From contig NZ_CP162142.1 in assembly GCF_040833965.1 (NCBI RefSeq), forward strand, positions 2,844,001-2,908,000: a stretch of DNA of 64,000 bases, read 5' to 3'. Below the pieces are notes generated by a model. The model was not told the DNA's origin, made no database searches, and was given only the letters and a program-made list of their open reading frames with translations. This DNA comes from Leptospira sp. WS39.C2 (GTDB taxonomy: Bacteria; Spirochaetota; Leptospiria; Leptospirales; Leptospiraceae). Position numbers and translations under genes: made by a program. This document shows positions 46,612 through 55,633 of the stretch, piece by piece. The first letter of the stretch is position 1; each line of letters starts with the position of its first letter.

Positions 46612-47574
46612 TTATTTAATGGATTTGATATATTCAATTAGATTGGCAACTTCTACATCAGACAATTGGCCTTGGAAAGGCGGCATCACTGGTGAGTAGG
46701 TTTCAACAATTTTTGCTGTGGAAACAAGAATGGATTCGCGGAGGTAGTTTTCGTCAGCTTTGGTTTTGCTACCGTCTGTGAATTTACGTTCGGATTCAAA
46801 AAGTCCTTTCATGGTAGGTCCAACCACTCTTGTGCCATCAATGGAATGGCAACCGGCACAACCTTTTTGTGCAAACAAAACCTTTCCAAGATCAGCTGGA
46901 GTGTCCGCGCCTTTTTTCTCAGCATGGTACCAAGCAGCATATTCTTCAGAAGGAATCGCTTTGATTTTGATCATCATGCCAGAATGTTTTGTTCCGCAAT
47001 ACTCTGTACAGAATACGATGTATTCCCCAGGTTGTTTTGGTTCAAACCAAAGTTGTGTGAGTTTTCCTGGAACCGCATCTTGTTTGGTTCGGAACGCTGG
47101 GACATAAAAACTGTGAATCACATCTTTAGAAGTGAGGATGAGTTTTGTTGCCTTCCCCGCAGGAACAATCATTGGTTCATTGGCAGAACTATAAAACTCT
47201 TTTCCATTGGCATATCGGTAAGTCCAAGCCCACTGTTCACCAGTGACATGGATTTCTGCCGCAATGTCTTCGGGTGGAGTTCTAAGTTTTTCAAAAATGA
47301 CCATACCCCAATAGAAAATTCCCATCATAATGACGAGAGGGATAAAGGACCAAAGGAACTCTGCAAAATTATTGTGAGTAATGTATGCTGATTTCTGGTC
47401 TAAACTTGTACGTTTGAACTTGATGAGGAACCATGTCATTCCACCAATCAAGATGACAAACGAAACAAGGCTTGAAATGATTAGAAACGCATATAGAAGA
47501 TCGACTTCTTTTGCGATTTCAGTGGCCTGGATAGGCATGAATGAGGTCGCTGGAATGAGACTGCTCCAAGACAT
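46612..47574 (-). CDS. ctaC: Cytochrome c oxidase subunit II fused to cytochrome c
   Basis: This 320-residue protein has two N-terminal transmembrane helices, the cupredoxin domain with the CuA ligands His154, Cys189, Cys193, His197 and Met200 (CTEYCGTKHSGM), and a C-terminal cytochrome c domain with CAGCH (239-243) and an axial methionine near 297. The fusion makes this a caa3-type oxidase receiving electrons from soluble cytochrome c. Its ATG follows directly on the SCO stop (TAGATG). No lipoprotein cysteine is obvious at the start. Confidence 0.95.
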   Translation of the reverse strand: MSWSSLIPATSFMPIQATEIAKEVDLLYAFLIISSLVSFVILIGGMTWFLIKFKRTSLDQKSAYITHNNFAEFLWSFIPLVIMMGIFYWGMVIFEKLRTPPEDIAAEIHVTGEQWAWTYRYANGKEFYSSANEPMIVPAGKATKLILTSKDVIHSFYVPAFRTKQDAVPGKLTQLWFEPKQPGEYIVFCTEYCGTKHSGMMIKIKAIPSEEYAAWYHAEKKGADTPADLGKVLFAQKGCAGCHSIDGTRVVGPTMKGLFESERKFTDGSKTKADENYLRESILVSTAKIVETYSPVMPPFQGQLSDVEVANLIEYIKSIK

Positions 47575-48411
47575 CTATGTGACTCCTTGACGGTTGTTAT
47601 TTGTTATTTTTCGCCAGTTTATGTATAAAAACGCACCGAGGAGGAGTAAGGTGACCGCCCCCCCGAATTGCATCATCCTGTATGCGTATATCGTATATTT
47701 ATTTTTTCTTGGATCAAATTGAAAGCAAAATAAAGCAAACTTGTCTACAAAACTCCCAATCTTACCTGAAGATGCCTCAAGAAAGGCAAATTTTAAATCT
47801 CTTGGTTCGAGTTGGATGCCTTGGAAAATCCGAGACACTCTCCCAGAAGGAGTGAGAACATACACACCACTAGCATGGATGTATTGTTTGGCATCACCGT
47901 CCCAAGCATAACGAAAATCCAATTGTTTGGTGAGTGCATCAATGGATTCTTGTGTTCCTGTCAGTAGGTGTAATCCCGATTCCCCGCCTTGCCTCCCATA
48001 ATCCTTCAAATACGCACCTTTTTTTGGAAACGAAACGGACTCGTTTTCTTTTGGGTCAATGGATACCGCAATGTATTGGTATTCTTTGCCGAGAGTCCAA
48101 TCAAGGTCCTTTAAACTTTTGAAAACACCATTTAAGTGAAAGTTACAAAGGGTTGGGCATTTGAAATATACAGGAGAAAGGAGGATTGGTTTTCCCTGTG
48201 AGAGGAAGTCAGAAAAAAGAACTTCTTTTCCTTGTTCGTCACGGAAAGGGATATCAAGTTTGAGGGTTTTGCCCGTTACATCCGAGAATCCAATGTTTTC
48301 TAATTCTTTCGGAAGTTTGTTTTCTCTTGCTAAGTTCGAATGAGGGTCATACGCAAACGCTGACTCGAAGAGAAAAAGAAAACAGAAACAAATGAAAATA
48401 CGGATGTTCAC
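47575..48411 (-). CDS. SCO1/SenC family copper chaperone
   Basis: This 278-residue membrane protein has a signal-like start (IFICFCFLFLFESAFA), a thioredoxin-like SCO domain with the copper-binding VYFKCPTLCNFHLNG (CxxxC near 85-89) and the partner histidine in KQYIHASGVYVLTP, and one C-terminal transmembrane helix (MMQFGGAVTLLLLGAFLYIN). It delivers copper to the CuA site of CtaC, the next gene, with its stop touching that start. The start is GTG; the chain is longer than typical SCO proteins because of the C-terminal anchor. Confidence 0.9.
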   Translation of the reverse strand: MNIRIFICFCFLFLFESAFAYDPHSNLARENKLPKELENIGFSDVTGKTLKLDIPFRDEQGKEVLFSDFLSQGKPILLSPVYFKCPTLCNFHLNGVFKSLKDLDWTLGKEYQYIAVSIDPKENESVSFPKKGAYLKDYGRQGGESGLHLLTGTQESIDALTKQLDFRYAWDGDAKQYIHASGVYVLTPSGRVSRIFQGIQLEPRDLKFAFLEASSGKIGSFVDKFALFCFQFDPRKNKYTIYAYRMMQFGGAVTLLLLGAFLYINWRKITNNNRQGVT

Positions 48412-48428
48412 GTAATTTGGTTGTTACC

Positions 48429-48581
48429 CTATTTGGACTGAACGCTTTTGTTTTCCATTCCTGGGTTTTCCGGAGTTCCCGGATGGACAAAGGAAATGTA
48501 AGCGAAGAATAGAATGTTGAGTGCGAGTGTGACAAGGAAAGTCCAATAGCCACCCTTGTTGTAAAGGTCTGTGTTTTGCAT
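48429..48581 (-). CDS. Small 50-residue membrane protein of the cytochrome oxidase operon
   Basis: This short gene begins with ATG at 48581, preceded by AGGTAAG six bases away, and ends with TAG 17 bases before the SCO start. The product starts MQNTDLYNKGGYW, has one hydrophobic helix (FLVTLALNILFFAYISFV, about 15-32), then HPGTPENPG and a polar tail. I do not recognise a family. Its place at the head of the operon and its topology suggest a small accessory subunit or an assembly factor of the caa3 oxidase; that is inference. It was deduced by eye from the minus strand. Confidence 0.75.
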   Translation of the reverse strand: MQNTDLYNKGGYWTFLVTLALNILFFAYISFVHPGTPENPGMENKSVQSK

Positions 48582-48705
48582 AATCTTACCTGATATAGTC
48601 TATACGAAAAACTGCTCTTTTTATCCAACAATTTTTAAAAGATGCAAGATTAATTTTATTTTCCCCAGATCCTAATCACAAAACCTGGAGGAAACAGATA
48701 GACGT

Positions 48706-49587
48706 ATGACACTCAAACGTTTTTACACCATCCTTTCCGCAATGATCCTACTGAATCTACTCTATGGACCTCTCGTTCGGGCCACAGACTCAGGACTCGC
48801 ATGCCCAGATTGGCCTTTATGCCATGGAAAATTTGTGCCTGAGTTTACCTTCCAAATCTTTATGGAAGTAGGTCACCGTTATTACTCAGGAATATTAGGA
48901 ATTCTTGTGGGGATCGGATTTGTTTGGATATTAATCAAACAAGAAACAAGGAAATCCTTGGGAATTCCTGCTACACTTTCATTATTATTCTTAATTTCAC
49001 AAGTGATCCTTGGTGGATTAACCGTTACAAAGCTTCTCCACCCAACAACTGTTAACTTACACTTACTCAACGCAGTGTTATTATTATCATCCTGTTTAAC
49101 CATTCGTTTACTTTTATCTGAATCTAAAAAATCAAACTTCAATGCAAATCCAAATGGAAAGTATTATTTTATATTAGTGCTTATTGTTGTTTTATACCAA
49201 TTATTTTTGGGAGGAAAAGTAAGTTCTCACTACGCAGGTCTTGCTTGTCCAGATTTTCCAACTTGCCATGGGGAATGGTTTCCCGAAATGGTGGGAACCA
49301 TTCGATTCCACATGGAACACAGGCTGTTTGGTTATCTAACAGCATTACTTGTATTGTCTTTATCTGCTTATGCAATCCTAACTTTACATAAAAGAGAAGT
49401 GAAACTCTATTTAAAACTTGCTGCTTACTTTGTTTCGTTTCAAATTTTTTTAGGGGCGATGAATGTATTGTATCAATTGCCAAAACTAATCACTGGCCTC
49501 CACACTCTCAACGGAGTCCTTGTTTTTTTATTCTGTTACGTAGCATCTTTTTATCATTTCCGATCGTTTAAAGAAGAGGTACGTTGA
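48706..49587 (+). CDS. ctaA: Heme A synthase (CtaA/COX15 family)
   Basis: A 293-residue polytopic protein with eight helices. It shows both extracytoplasmic CPDWP/CPDFP motifs with their cysteine pair (CPDWPLCHG near 33-41 and CPDFPTCHG near 176-184) and the heme-ligand histidine pairs, including GHRYYSG, LHPTTVNLHLLNA, MEHRLFGYL and LHTLNG. It oxidises heme O to heme A for the divergent oxidase operon. GGAGG lies about 14 bases upstream, longer than usual. The stop overlaps the ctaB start by one base. Confidence 0.93.
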   Translation: MTLKRFYTILSAMILLNLLYGPLVRATDSGLACPDWPLCHGKFVPEFTFQIFMEVGHRYYSGILGILVGIGFVWILIKQETRKSLGIPATLSLLFLISQVILGGLTVTKLLHPTTVNLHLLNAVLLLSSCLTIRLLLSESKKSNFNANPNGKYYFILVLIVVLYQLFLGGKVSSHYAGLACPDFPTCHGEWFPEMVGTIRFHMEHRLFGYLTALLVLSLSAYAILTLHKREVKLYLKLAAYFVSFQIFLGAMNVLYQLPKLITGLHTLNGVLVFLFCYVASFYHFRSFKEEVR

Positions 49588-50441
49588 TGTTCCGTTTATG
49601 GAACCAATTGACAAAACCAAGGGTCACAGTACTCGTTCTTGCGACCGTACTACCAGGAATGTATCTTGGTACAACTGGATACCCTAGTTTATTTTCGATT
49701 GTCATTACCTTATTTGGGACCTATTTGATGAGTTCTGCTTCCTTTATCCTCAACCAATACATTGAGAGAGAAAGGGATGCAGTCATGTATCGGACAAAAC
49801 AAAGACCAATCCCTGCGGGAGTGATCTCCCCTAACATAGCTCTAATTTTAGGAGTTGTTGTTGCAATCATTGCCTTTGTTATCTTAACTTACTATGTAAA
49901 TCTATTAACTGCAATTTGCGCTTTATCAGCTCTATTATTGTATGTATTTTTATACACCATTTGGTTAAAACCGAGAACTGAACAAAATATCGTCATCGGT
50001 GGGATCTCTGGTTGTATTGGCCCACTCATAGGATATGCAGCAATGGCAAATACTTTGCCAGTCCAAGCATGGATTATGTTTTTGATGATTTTCCTTTGGA
50101 CCCCTGCGCATTTTTGGGCACTTGCCATTTTCTTAAAAGATGATTATGAATTTGCAGGTATCCCAATGATGCCTGTGGTTTCTGGGATTCAAAAAACAGT
50201 GAACCAAATTTTTCTATATGCCATTGCCTATTCCGCATCTGTTATCGGATTCTATTTTGTAGACGATCGTATGGGGTATTTATTTTTACTTTCTGCAATT
50301 GTACTCACCGTTCTCATCCTGACATTTGCCTATCGTTTGAAACTTTCAATGGACAAAGTATTGGCAAAACGATTTTTCTTTTTTAGTATTTTACACTTAT
50401 TTCTCGTGAGTATCGCCATCGTTATCGATTCCAAAATTTAG
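49587..50441 (+). CDS. ctaB: Protoheme IX farnesyltransferase (heme O synthase)
   Basis: A 284-residue UbiA-superfamily prenyltransferase with about nine helices. The first aspartate-rich site appears as NQYIERERDAVMYRTKQRP near residues 54-72, with the substrate-binding arginines and RTKQRPIP characteristic of CtaB. The second loop is ILWTPAHFWALAIFLKDDYEFAG-like (about 168-190). It makes heme O for CtaA. The start is the ATG at 49587, directly within the ctaA stop (TGATG). It precedes the two TPM genes by 45 bases. Confidence 0.93.
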   Translation: MFRLWNQLTKPRVTVLVLATVLPGMYLGTTGYPSLFSIVITLFGTYLMSSASFILNQYIERERDAVMYRTKQRPIPAGVISPNIALILGVVVAIIAFVILTYYVNLLTAICALSALLLYVFLYTIWLKPRTEQNIVIGGISGCIGPLIGYAAMANTLPVQAWIMFLMIFLWTPAHFWALAIFLKDDYEFAGIPMMPVVSGIQKTVNQIFLYAIAYSASVIGFYFVDDRMGYLFLLSAIVLTVLILTFAYRLKLSMDKVLAKRFFFFSILHLFLVSIAIVIDSKI

Positions 50442-50486
50442 GTTTTTTGATTGATTTGGGCTAAGGAATCTGTTTTCCTTTTGCCC

Positions 50487-51152
50487 ATGAGTGTACTATC
50501 GCGTTATTTCTCAAAATCTGATTTAGATGAGATCAAATCTGCTGTTGATGAAGCAGAATCCAAAACTTCTGCTGAAATAGTCCCATTTTTTGCAGAGTCT
50601 TCCCACCATTATAAAGAATGGGCTTGGTTTGGAGCTTTTTTATTTGGTGGTCTAACAGGCATAAGCTTCTATACAGCACAAAATACATACGGACTAGTTT
50701 GGGGAAATGAGTCCATGTTTGCGGTTTTATCTGTTTGGATAGGAGCAATACTCGGACTTGGAATTTTTGCATTTTTCCCAAAACTTCGGATCCTTCTGGT
50801 TCCCAAAAACACAAAACAATACTTTGTCGAACTCAGAACCAAAGAAGCGTTTTTAGAAGAAGAAGTTTTCCGCACAAAAAACCGAACAGGTATCCTCATC
50901 TATATCTCTCTCTTTGAACATTATGTTAGAGTGTATCCAGACAAAGAGATAGCAAAAGTGGTTCCCAAATCTGAATGGAATGAAGCAGTTCGCCTCATCA
51001 TTGAAGGGATGAAATCTGGTAAAAAAAAGGAAGGGATTGTTGCAAGTATCCTCTTCTGTGGAGACCTACTAAAAAAATTTAATATCAAAATTGAAAAAGA
51101 TGATAAAAACGAAATTTCGAATGAAATTCGTGATGGTGGGAAATTGATGTGA
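50487..51152 (+). CDS. TPM-domain membrane protein
   Basis: From the ATG at 50487 the protein has 221 residues. An N-terminal TPM-type region opens VLSRYFSKSDLDEIKSAVDEAESKTSAEIVPFF. Two transmembrane helices (WFGAFLFGGLTGISFYT; MFAVLSVWIGAILGLGIFAFFP) interrupt the domain, and its second half follows (RTGILIYISLFEHYVRVYPDKEIA). TPM proteins are linked to photosystem repair in plants, with an unknown role in bacteria. It is the first of two such genes in tandem, overlapping the next by one base. Confidence 0.8.
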   Translation: MSVLSRYFSKSDLDEIKSAVDEAESKTSAEIVPFFAESSHHYKEWAWFGAFLFGGLTGISFYTAQNTYGLVWGNESMFAVLSVWIGAILGLGIFAFFPKLRILLVPKNTKQYFVELRTKEAFLEEEVFRTKNRTGILIYISLFEHYVRVYPDKEIAKVVPKSEWNEAVRLIIEGMKSGKKKEGIVASILFCGDLLKKFNIKIEKDDKNEISNEIRDGGKLM

Positions 51153-52075
51153 TGAAGACCAAACCACCAATAAACCCTACTCCACAAAAAAACAAACAAA
51201 TTGGATTCATTTGTTTTTTCCTAATGTGCTTGGCAAATGTTTCCCTTTTTGATTACCCAGTTCCTAAACTGGAAAGGCGTGTGATGGACCATGCAGGGAT
51301 TTTATCTCCTGCAACAATCGACCAAATAGAATCCAAATTGAAAGAATTTGAAGCAGAAACAAGCAATCAAATTGCTGTTTACACAACACCAAGTTTGCAA
51401 GAGGAAAGCATCGAAGGTGTGGCTATTGAAATTTTTGATGAATGGAAATTAGGCCAAAAATCCAAAGGTAATGGAGTTCTCCTTATCATTGCGCCAAACG
51501 AACGTAAGATGAGAATTCTAGTGGGACGTGGACTCGAAGGTGCTTTAACTGACATCCAAGCCAAACATATCGTAAGGAATGAAATCACACCCAGTTTTAA
51601 ATCAAAAGATATGGATGGTGGAGTGACGGCTGGTGTGAATGCAATCATGGCGACGATCCGAGGAGAATATGCTCCTTCTGAAGATGATGTACAAACTTCA
51701 GGCCGCGGAACAGCTGAAGATGTGATTCCTTCTGGAATCGTAGGGGGGATTTTTACATTCATTTCACTCTTCATACCTTCCATTGGTGGTGTGATTTTTA
51801 CCATCATTGGTTTACTTGTCATCTTACCATTATTTACTTTTTTATTTGGAAGTACGTTTGGCCTCATCGTAGCAATTATTTTGTTTGTGATCATCATGTT
51901 CCTAAGGCGTAAACTTGGGCATGGACTCGGTGGTGGTGGCGGATCAGATAGCGGTGGTTATTATGGCGGCTGGTCTTCCGGGGGAGGTTCATGGTCGTCT
52001 GGTGATTCAGGAAGTGATAGTTGGTCCGGCGGTGGTGGTGATTCTGCAGGTGGTGGTGCCTCAGGTGATTGGTAA
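51152..52075 (+). CDS. TPM-domain protein with Gly/Ser-rich C-terminus
   Basis: This 307-residue protein has a signal-like N-terminus (IGFICFFLMCLANVSLF), a TPM domain (about 33-165: VMDHAGILSPATIDQIESKL, SKGNGVLLIIAPNERKMRILVGRGLEG), a hydrophobic region (about 200-250) and a Gly/Ser/Trp-rich tail (GGGGGSDSGGYYGGWSSGGG). This layout is the YgcG type. It is coupled to the preceding TPM gene (TGATG), and the two probably form one membrane complex. It converges on the DISM-SpoIIE gene. Confidence 0.88.
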   Translation: MKTKPPINPTPQKNKQIGFICFFLMCLANVSLFDYPVPKLERRVMDHAGILSPATIDQIESKLKEFEAETSNQIAVYTTPSLQEESIEGVAIEIFDEWKLGQKSKGNGVLLIIAPNERKMRILVGRGLEGALTDIQAKHIVRNEITPSFKSKDMDGGVTAGVNAIMATIRGEYAPSEDDVQTSGRGTAEDVIPSGIVGGIFTFISLFIPSIGGVIFTIIGLLVILPLFTFLFGSTFGLIVAIILFVIIMFLRRKLGHGLGGGGGSDSGGYYGGWSSGGGSWSSGDSGSDSWSGGGGDSAGGGASGDW

Positions 52076-52093
52076 AATCCGATAAAATCTGTT

Positions 52094-52118
52094 GGGATTG
52101 TTGTCATTTCACAATCCC
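52094..52118. terminator. Candidate terminator between convergent genes
   Basis: GGGATTGT and ACAATCCC form a perfect 8-base stem with a nine-base loop, between the TPM gene and the converging SpoIIE gene. No long T-run follows on either side, so a Rho-independent role is only possible. Confidence 0.4.
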
Positions 52119-52195
52119 GAAAGTATTTTCCCTCGTCACAATTGGGAAACACAATACCGGATTGGAATCAAACCTTAATGTTTCCGATCTTTCAT

Positions 52196-54280
52196 TTAAG
52201 CGATTTCAATTAGAATTAAAGTTGAATCATCTTTCCAAGTGGTTTTATTCATTTTTTGGAATAACATCGTTTGGATGGATGGAATGACTTCTCCAAAAGG
52301 TAAATCTTTTGTACTTTGAACCATCGATAATAAATCGTCCCAAGCCTGCATTCCATCTGCTTCGTTTAATTCTTCAAAGAGTCCATCAGTAAATAAAAAG
52401 ATTCTATCCCCTGAATCTACTTTTGATTCAAAAATCCCGTATCGATAATGTTCAAGAATCCCAATGATAGGACCTGTGTTTTCCAAAATCAAATTACCTT
52501 CATTTTTTTTCAAAATAATTTGGTTTTGGACTCCACCCCCCGCATAACGAAGTATTGATTGGTGAAAATCAAAGTCCATCACAAGTGCTGGAAAATAAAT
52601 TTGTAAGTCAGCATTTTTGTCATAAAAATGTTGGTTCATATAAAACAATAGATCATTCGGTCGCATAGCAACTGCCGAAACTCTTTCAAATTCTGATTGG
52701 ATCATCATAGAATACAATGCGGCTTGTAACCCGTGTCCAGTGGCATCACCCAAAAAGAATCGGTAATAAAAATCCTGGATTCTTTTTACAAAAAAAATGT
52801 CGCCACCAACATCAGCTGTTGGTTTGTACATAATGTCCACTTTGATATAAGGTTCCATATCTGGAACTTTTGTGACACTCTGGATGATGGACTTTGCCAG
52901 TTTCATATCCTTTGTGATTTGATCCAATTTACTTTGTAATTCGATGGTTTTGTCTTTAACTCTTGTTTCCAAACGTTCATTCAAAATTGTAATTTGGTTT
53001 TGTACTTTTTGAAGGGTTTGGTTTTTTTCCGAAAGTTCGATCGCTAGATTTTCTGCTTCCACAAACCCTTTCGAAAAATTCCGTGCAATGTAAATTGACT
53101 GCACAAAAAACATCATAAAAATCCCGAAGTGTATGGTGAGAGGAGAATTGATGATGAGATTGTTTACTAAAATATCATTTACAAAACTTGCCACAAAAAC
53201 CAAAAAACTGAATAAAAATATGACGGAACCAGGCAAAGTATCTCGAATTGCTCTCATCAAAACAACGACGGTATACAAAGCACCAAACAATGTGAAAATT
53301 TGAAAAGGCACCATCAAATATGTGTAAAACGAAGATCGTGTGACAAGGACTATGAAACAAAAAGCAAATCCAACATATTTAAGTAATTCGTAAATCCTTC
53401 TAGAAAAATATGGTTTAAATAATAAATATACATACTTTGCAAAGATGGGAGTGATGAAGAAAAAACTCAAATAACTTAGTTTTAAATGGATTTCCCAAGG
53501 TAAATTTGGGACAATTTGTACAAGGTATTTATTACCTGTGATAAAAACTCGCAGTGCTACAAGGATACAAGTTAAAGCAAACCAATAAGTAAATGGGTCT
53601 TTTTTACGATTCCAATATAGGAAAATATGATACAAACCCATAAATAAAATACTTCCGACAAGTAACATATCCCTAAGGATTTCGAACTCATATTGTTTAT
53701 GGATTTCTGAAGTCCTTCCTAATGTGATGACTTGAGCTGGTCCACCTTTTCTATGATGGTAATTGGATATTTGTAATAAAAATGATGATTTGTTTTCTTT
53801 GGGAATGAAGTCGATGATTTGTGGTCGATATTCAGGGATCCCTGTTTGGTAGGAAGTCGAAACATATCCATTGGAAGCTAACCTTTCACCATCAACAAAC
53901 AAAATATAGGCGGATTCCATCTCAGGTACTTTCATGGATAAAGGGATACCTTTTTGTCCGTGAACAAGTTCTATGTGAAACGAAGCATAACCATCACCAG
54001 CCAAAAATCCTTTTTCCAGAAATGACTTTGTCCAAACACCGGGTACTTTAAAATAATGGGGTTCTCGAATGGATTTGAGTTCTTGGAGTTCTGTTGGAGA
54101 TACAAGAAGGCCTGGGTAATATTCCCACTCTCCTAAAATTTGAATGGTATGTTCTGGGTTTTGTAAGTATGAATCGGCAGTTAGTTGGCCGTGAGTTGCA
54201 ATCGGAGGTACCTCTGTCACTGAACATGACAAAAGTACCAAACTCCAGAGGAAAACCATCCAACGGAGATAAAGTTTCAC
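52196..54280 (-). CDS. 7TM-DISM membrane SpoIIE/PP2C phosphatase
   Basis: From the GTG at 54280 (GAGG upstream) the protein has 694 residues; an in-frame ATG at 54346 would overlap gltA by 50 bases. After a signal with SLVLLSCSV (probable lipidation or cleavage site) come a DISMED2-like extracytoplasmic domain (about 50-190: YASFHIELV, YRPQIIDFIP), seven transmembrane segments (about 195-400), a coiled coil, and a SpoIIE phosphatase (about 470-690: VGGDIFFVKR, LGDATGHGLQAALYS, IFLFTDGLFEELN). It should dephosphorylate a STAS partner in response to a signal outside. Confidence 0.87.
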   Translation of the reverse strand: MKLYLRWMVFLWSLVLLSCSVTEVPPIATHGQLTADSYLQNPEHTIQILGEWEYYPGLLVSPTELQELKSIREPHYFKVPGVWTKSFLEKGFLAGDGYASFHIELVHGQKGIPLSMKVPEMESAYILFVDGERLASNGYVSTSYQTGIPEYRPQIIDFIPKENKSSFLLQISNYHHRKGGPAQVITLGRTSEIHKQYEFEILRDMLLVGSILFMGLYHIFLYWNRKKDPFTYWFALTCILVALRVFITGNKYLVQIVPNLPWEIHLKLSYLSFFFITPIFAKYVYLLFKPYFSRRIYELLKYVGFAFCFIVLVTRSSFYTYLMVPFQIFTLFGALYTVVVLMRAIRDTLPGSVIFLFSFLVFVASFVNDILVNNLIINSPLTIHFGIFMMFFVQSIYIARNFSKGFVEAENLAIELSEKNQTLQKVQNQITILNERLETRVKDKTIELQSKLDQITKDMKLAKSIIQSVTKVPDMEPYIKVDIMYKPTADVGGDIFFVKRIQDFYYRFFLGDATGHGLQAALYSMMIQSEFERVSAVAMRPNDLLFYMNQHFYDKNADLQIYFPALVMDFDFHQSILRYAGGGVQNQIILKKNEGNLILENTGPIIGILEHYRYGIFESKVDSGDRIFLFTDGLFEELNEADGMQAWDDLLSMVQSTKDLPFGEVIPSIQTMLFQKMNKTTWKDDSTLILIEIA

Positions 54281-54296
54281 CTGTCTCTTTTTTCCT

Positions 54297-55577
54297 CTAG
54301 AGACGGTTAGCGATTGGGATGTACTTTCTTTGATTTTCGCCCACATATATTTGTTTTGGACGAACTTTTGAGAAGTCTCCCTTCATCCTTTGTTCTCTCC
54401 AATGGGCAAGCCAACCAGGAAGCCTTCCAATCACTTGCATGACTGAAAACATATTTTTTGGAATTCCCAAGGTATGAAATACCAAACCAGAGTAGTACTC
54501 TAAGTTCGGGTACAAAAGATTTTCCATAAAGTAAGGATCATTCCAGACAACTTCATCTATTTGGAGTGCAATGTCCTCAACGGCACTGAGTTTACGGCCT
54601 TTATAAAATTCTTTGATGATCTCTCGTGCTACTTGTGCTCTTGGACTCACTACATCATAAGCTTTTTGTCCAAATCCATTGGTTTGGATATTCAAACCAC
54701 CCCGTTTGAATCGTTCAAAATAATCTTTTACAGGGGTTTTCGTTTTGATGATGTCTTCGATAAGTCCAATCGCTGCTGTTGGACGACCCCCCTCTCTTGC
54801 TCCCCACTGTGCCATAATCCCTGCAGAGATGGATGCAAACAAATTGGCTTGAGTCGAACCTACCACTTGAACTGCTGTGTTTGATACATTTTGTTCATGG
54901 TCAGCATGTAAAATCCACATTTGGTTTAGGATACGATCGAATTCCTCAGGGACATTATAATGATCCGCAGGGAGTTTATGCATCATGTACAAAAAGTTTG
55001 TGCAGTATGGATTTTTATCCTGTGGGTAAACAAAAGGATGGCCCACGGCATGTTTGTAAGTGAAAGCAGCAATGGTGCGAATTTTAGCAAGTAACCTCGC
55101 GATCAAATCCACACCCATATCTAACTTCTCTTCATATTCTTCTAAATAATAACTAGATAAAGAAGTTACCATCACAGATAAAACCGCAAGAGGGTTTGCT
55201 ACACCAGGGAATCCATCAAATAGATTCAACATATCTTCGTGGATCATTGAATGTTTAGAAAGGCGGCTCGAAAAATCACTTAACTCTTGTTTTGTGGGAA
55301 GGTTTCCATAAATTAATAAAAATGATGTTTCAACAAAAGTAGATTGGTATGCTAATTCTTTTAGGTCGTATCCACGGTAAGTGAGTTCCCCTTTTTCAGG
55401 GTCACGTCTGGATACTTTTGATAAACCAAGGGCAGTGTTAAAAAGGCCAGGGTCAACTGTGACAAGTCCTGTTTTTCGGTAAAAATCAGTAAGATCGATA
55501 CCTTCTTTTCCATCTGTACCAATGATTACCGGAAGTTTATATGTTTTGCCTTTGATGTGGATTTCCACTTCACTCAT
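54297..55577 (-). CDS. gltA: Citrate synthase homologue with altered active site
   Basis: This 426-residue protein has the fold and length of type II citrate synthase: RDPEKGELTYRGYDLKELA, WILHADHEQN (221-230), GSTQANLFASISAGI, GIPKNMFSVMQVIGRLPGWLAHW, and VRPKQIYVG near the end. The three catalytic positions, by alignment with E. coli His264, His305 and Asp362, read Glu262 (GAREGGRP in place of GPxHGGAN), Gln304 (GFGQKAYD in place of GFGHRVYK) and Glu360 (NLEYYSG in place of NVDFYSG). The usual reaction may be lost or altered, so the symbol names the family, not a proven activity. The gene is alone between a SpoIIE gene and a STAS gene. Confidence 0.82.
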   Translation of the reverse strand: MSEVEIHIKGKTYKLPVIIGTDGKEGIDLTDFYRKTGLVTVDPGLFNTALGLSKVSRRDPEKGELTYRGYDLKELAYQSTFVETSFLLIYGNLPTKQELSDFSSRLSKHSMIHEDMLNLFDGFPGVANPLAVLSVMVTSLSSYYLEEYEEKLDMGVDLIARLLAKIRTIAAFTYKHAVGHPFVYPQDKNPYCTNFLYMMHKLPADHYNVPEEFDRILNQMWILHADHEQNVSNTAVQVVGSTQANLFASISAGIMAQWGAREGGRPTAAIGLIEDIIKTKTPVKDYFERFKRGGLNIQTNGFGQKAYDVVSPRAQVAREIIKEFYKGRKLSAVEDIALQIDEVVWNDPYFMENLLYPNLEYYSGLVFHTLGIPKNMFSVMQVIGRLPGWLAHWREQRMKGDFSKVRPKQIYVGENQRKYIPIANRL

Positions 55578-55633
55578 GAAAAGACCTCTCTACCTCCTAT
55601 CTTATAAAAACGAACATAGGAATCTAGAAGAAT

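Noticed and set aside
46846..47391. A 181-codon plus-strand frame inside ctaC
   Set aside because: It is antisense to a gene with full CuA and heme c motifs and has no ribosome site or domain of its own.
48347..48631. A 94-codon frame antisense-like to and around the SCO start on the minus strand
   Set aside because: It overlaps the 50-residue gene and the SCO N-terminus in another frame, is very serine/phenylalanine-rich and lacks any motif; the shorter gene has a better start and plausible membrane helix.
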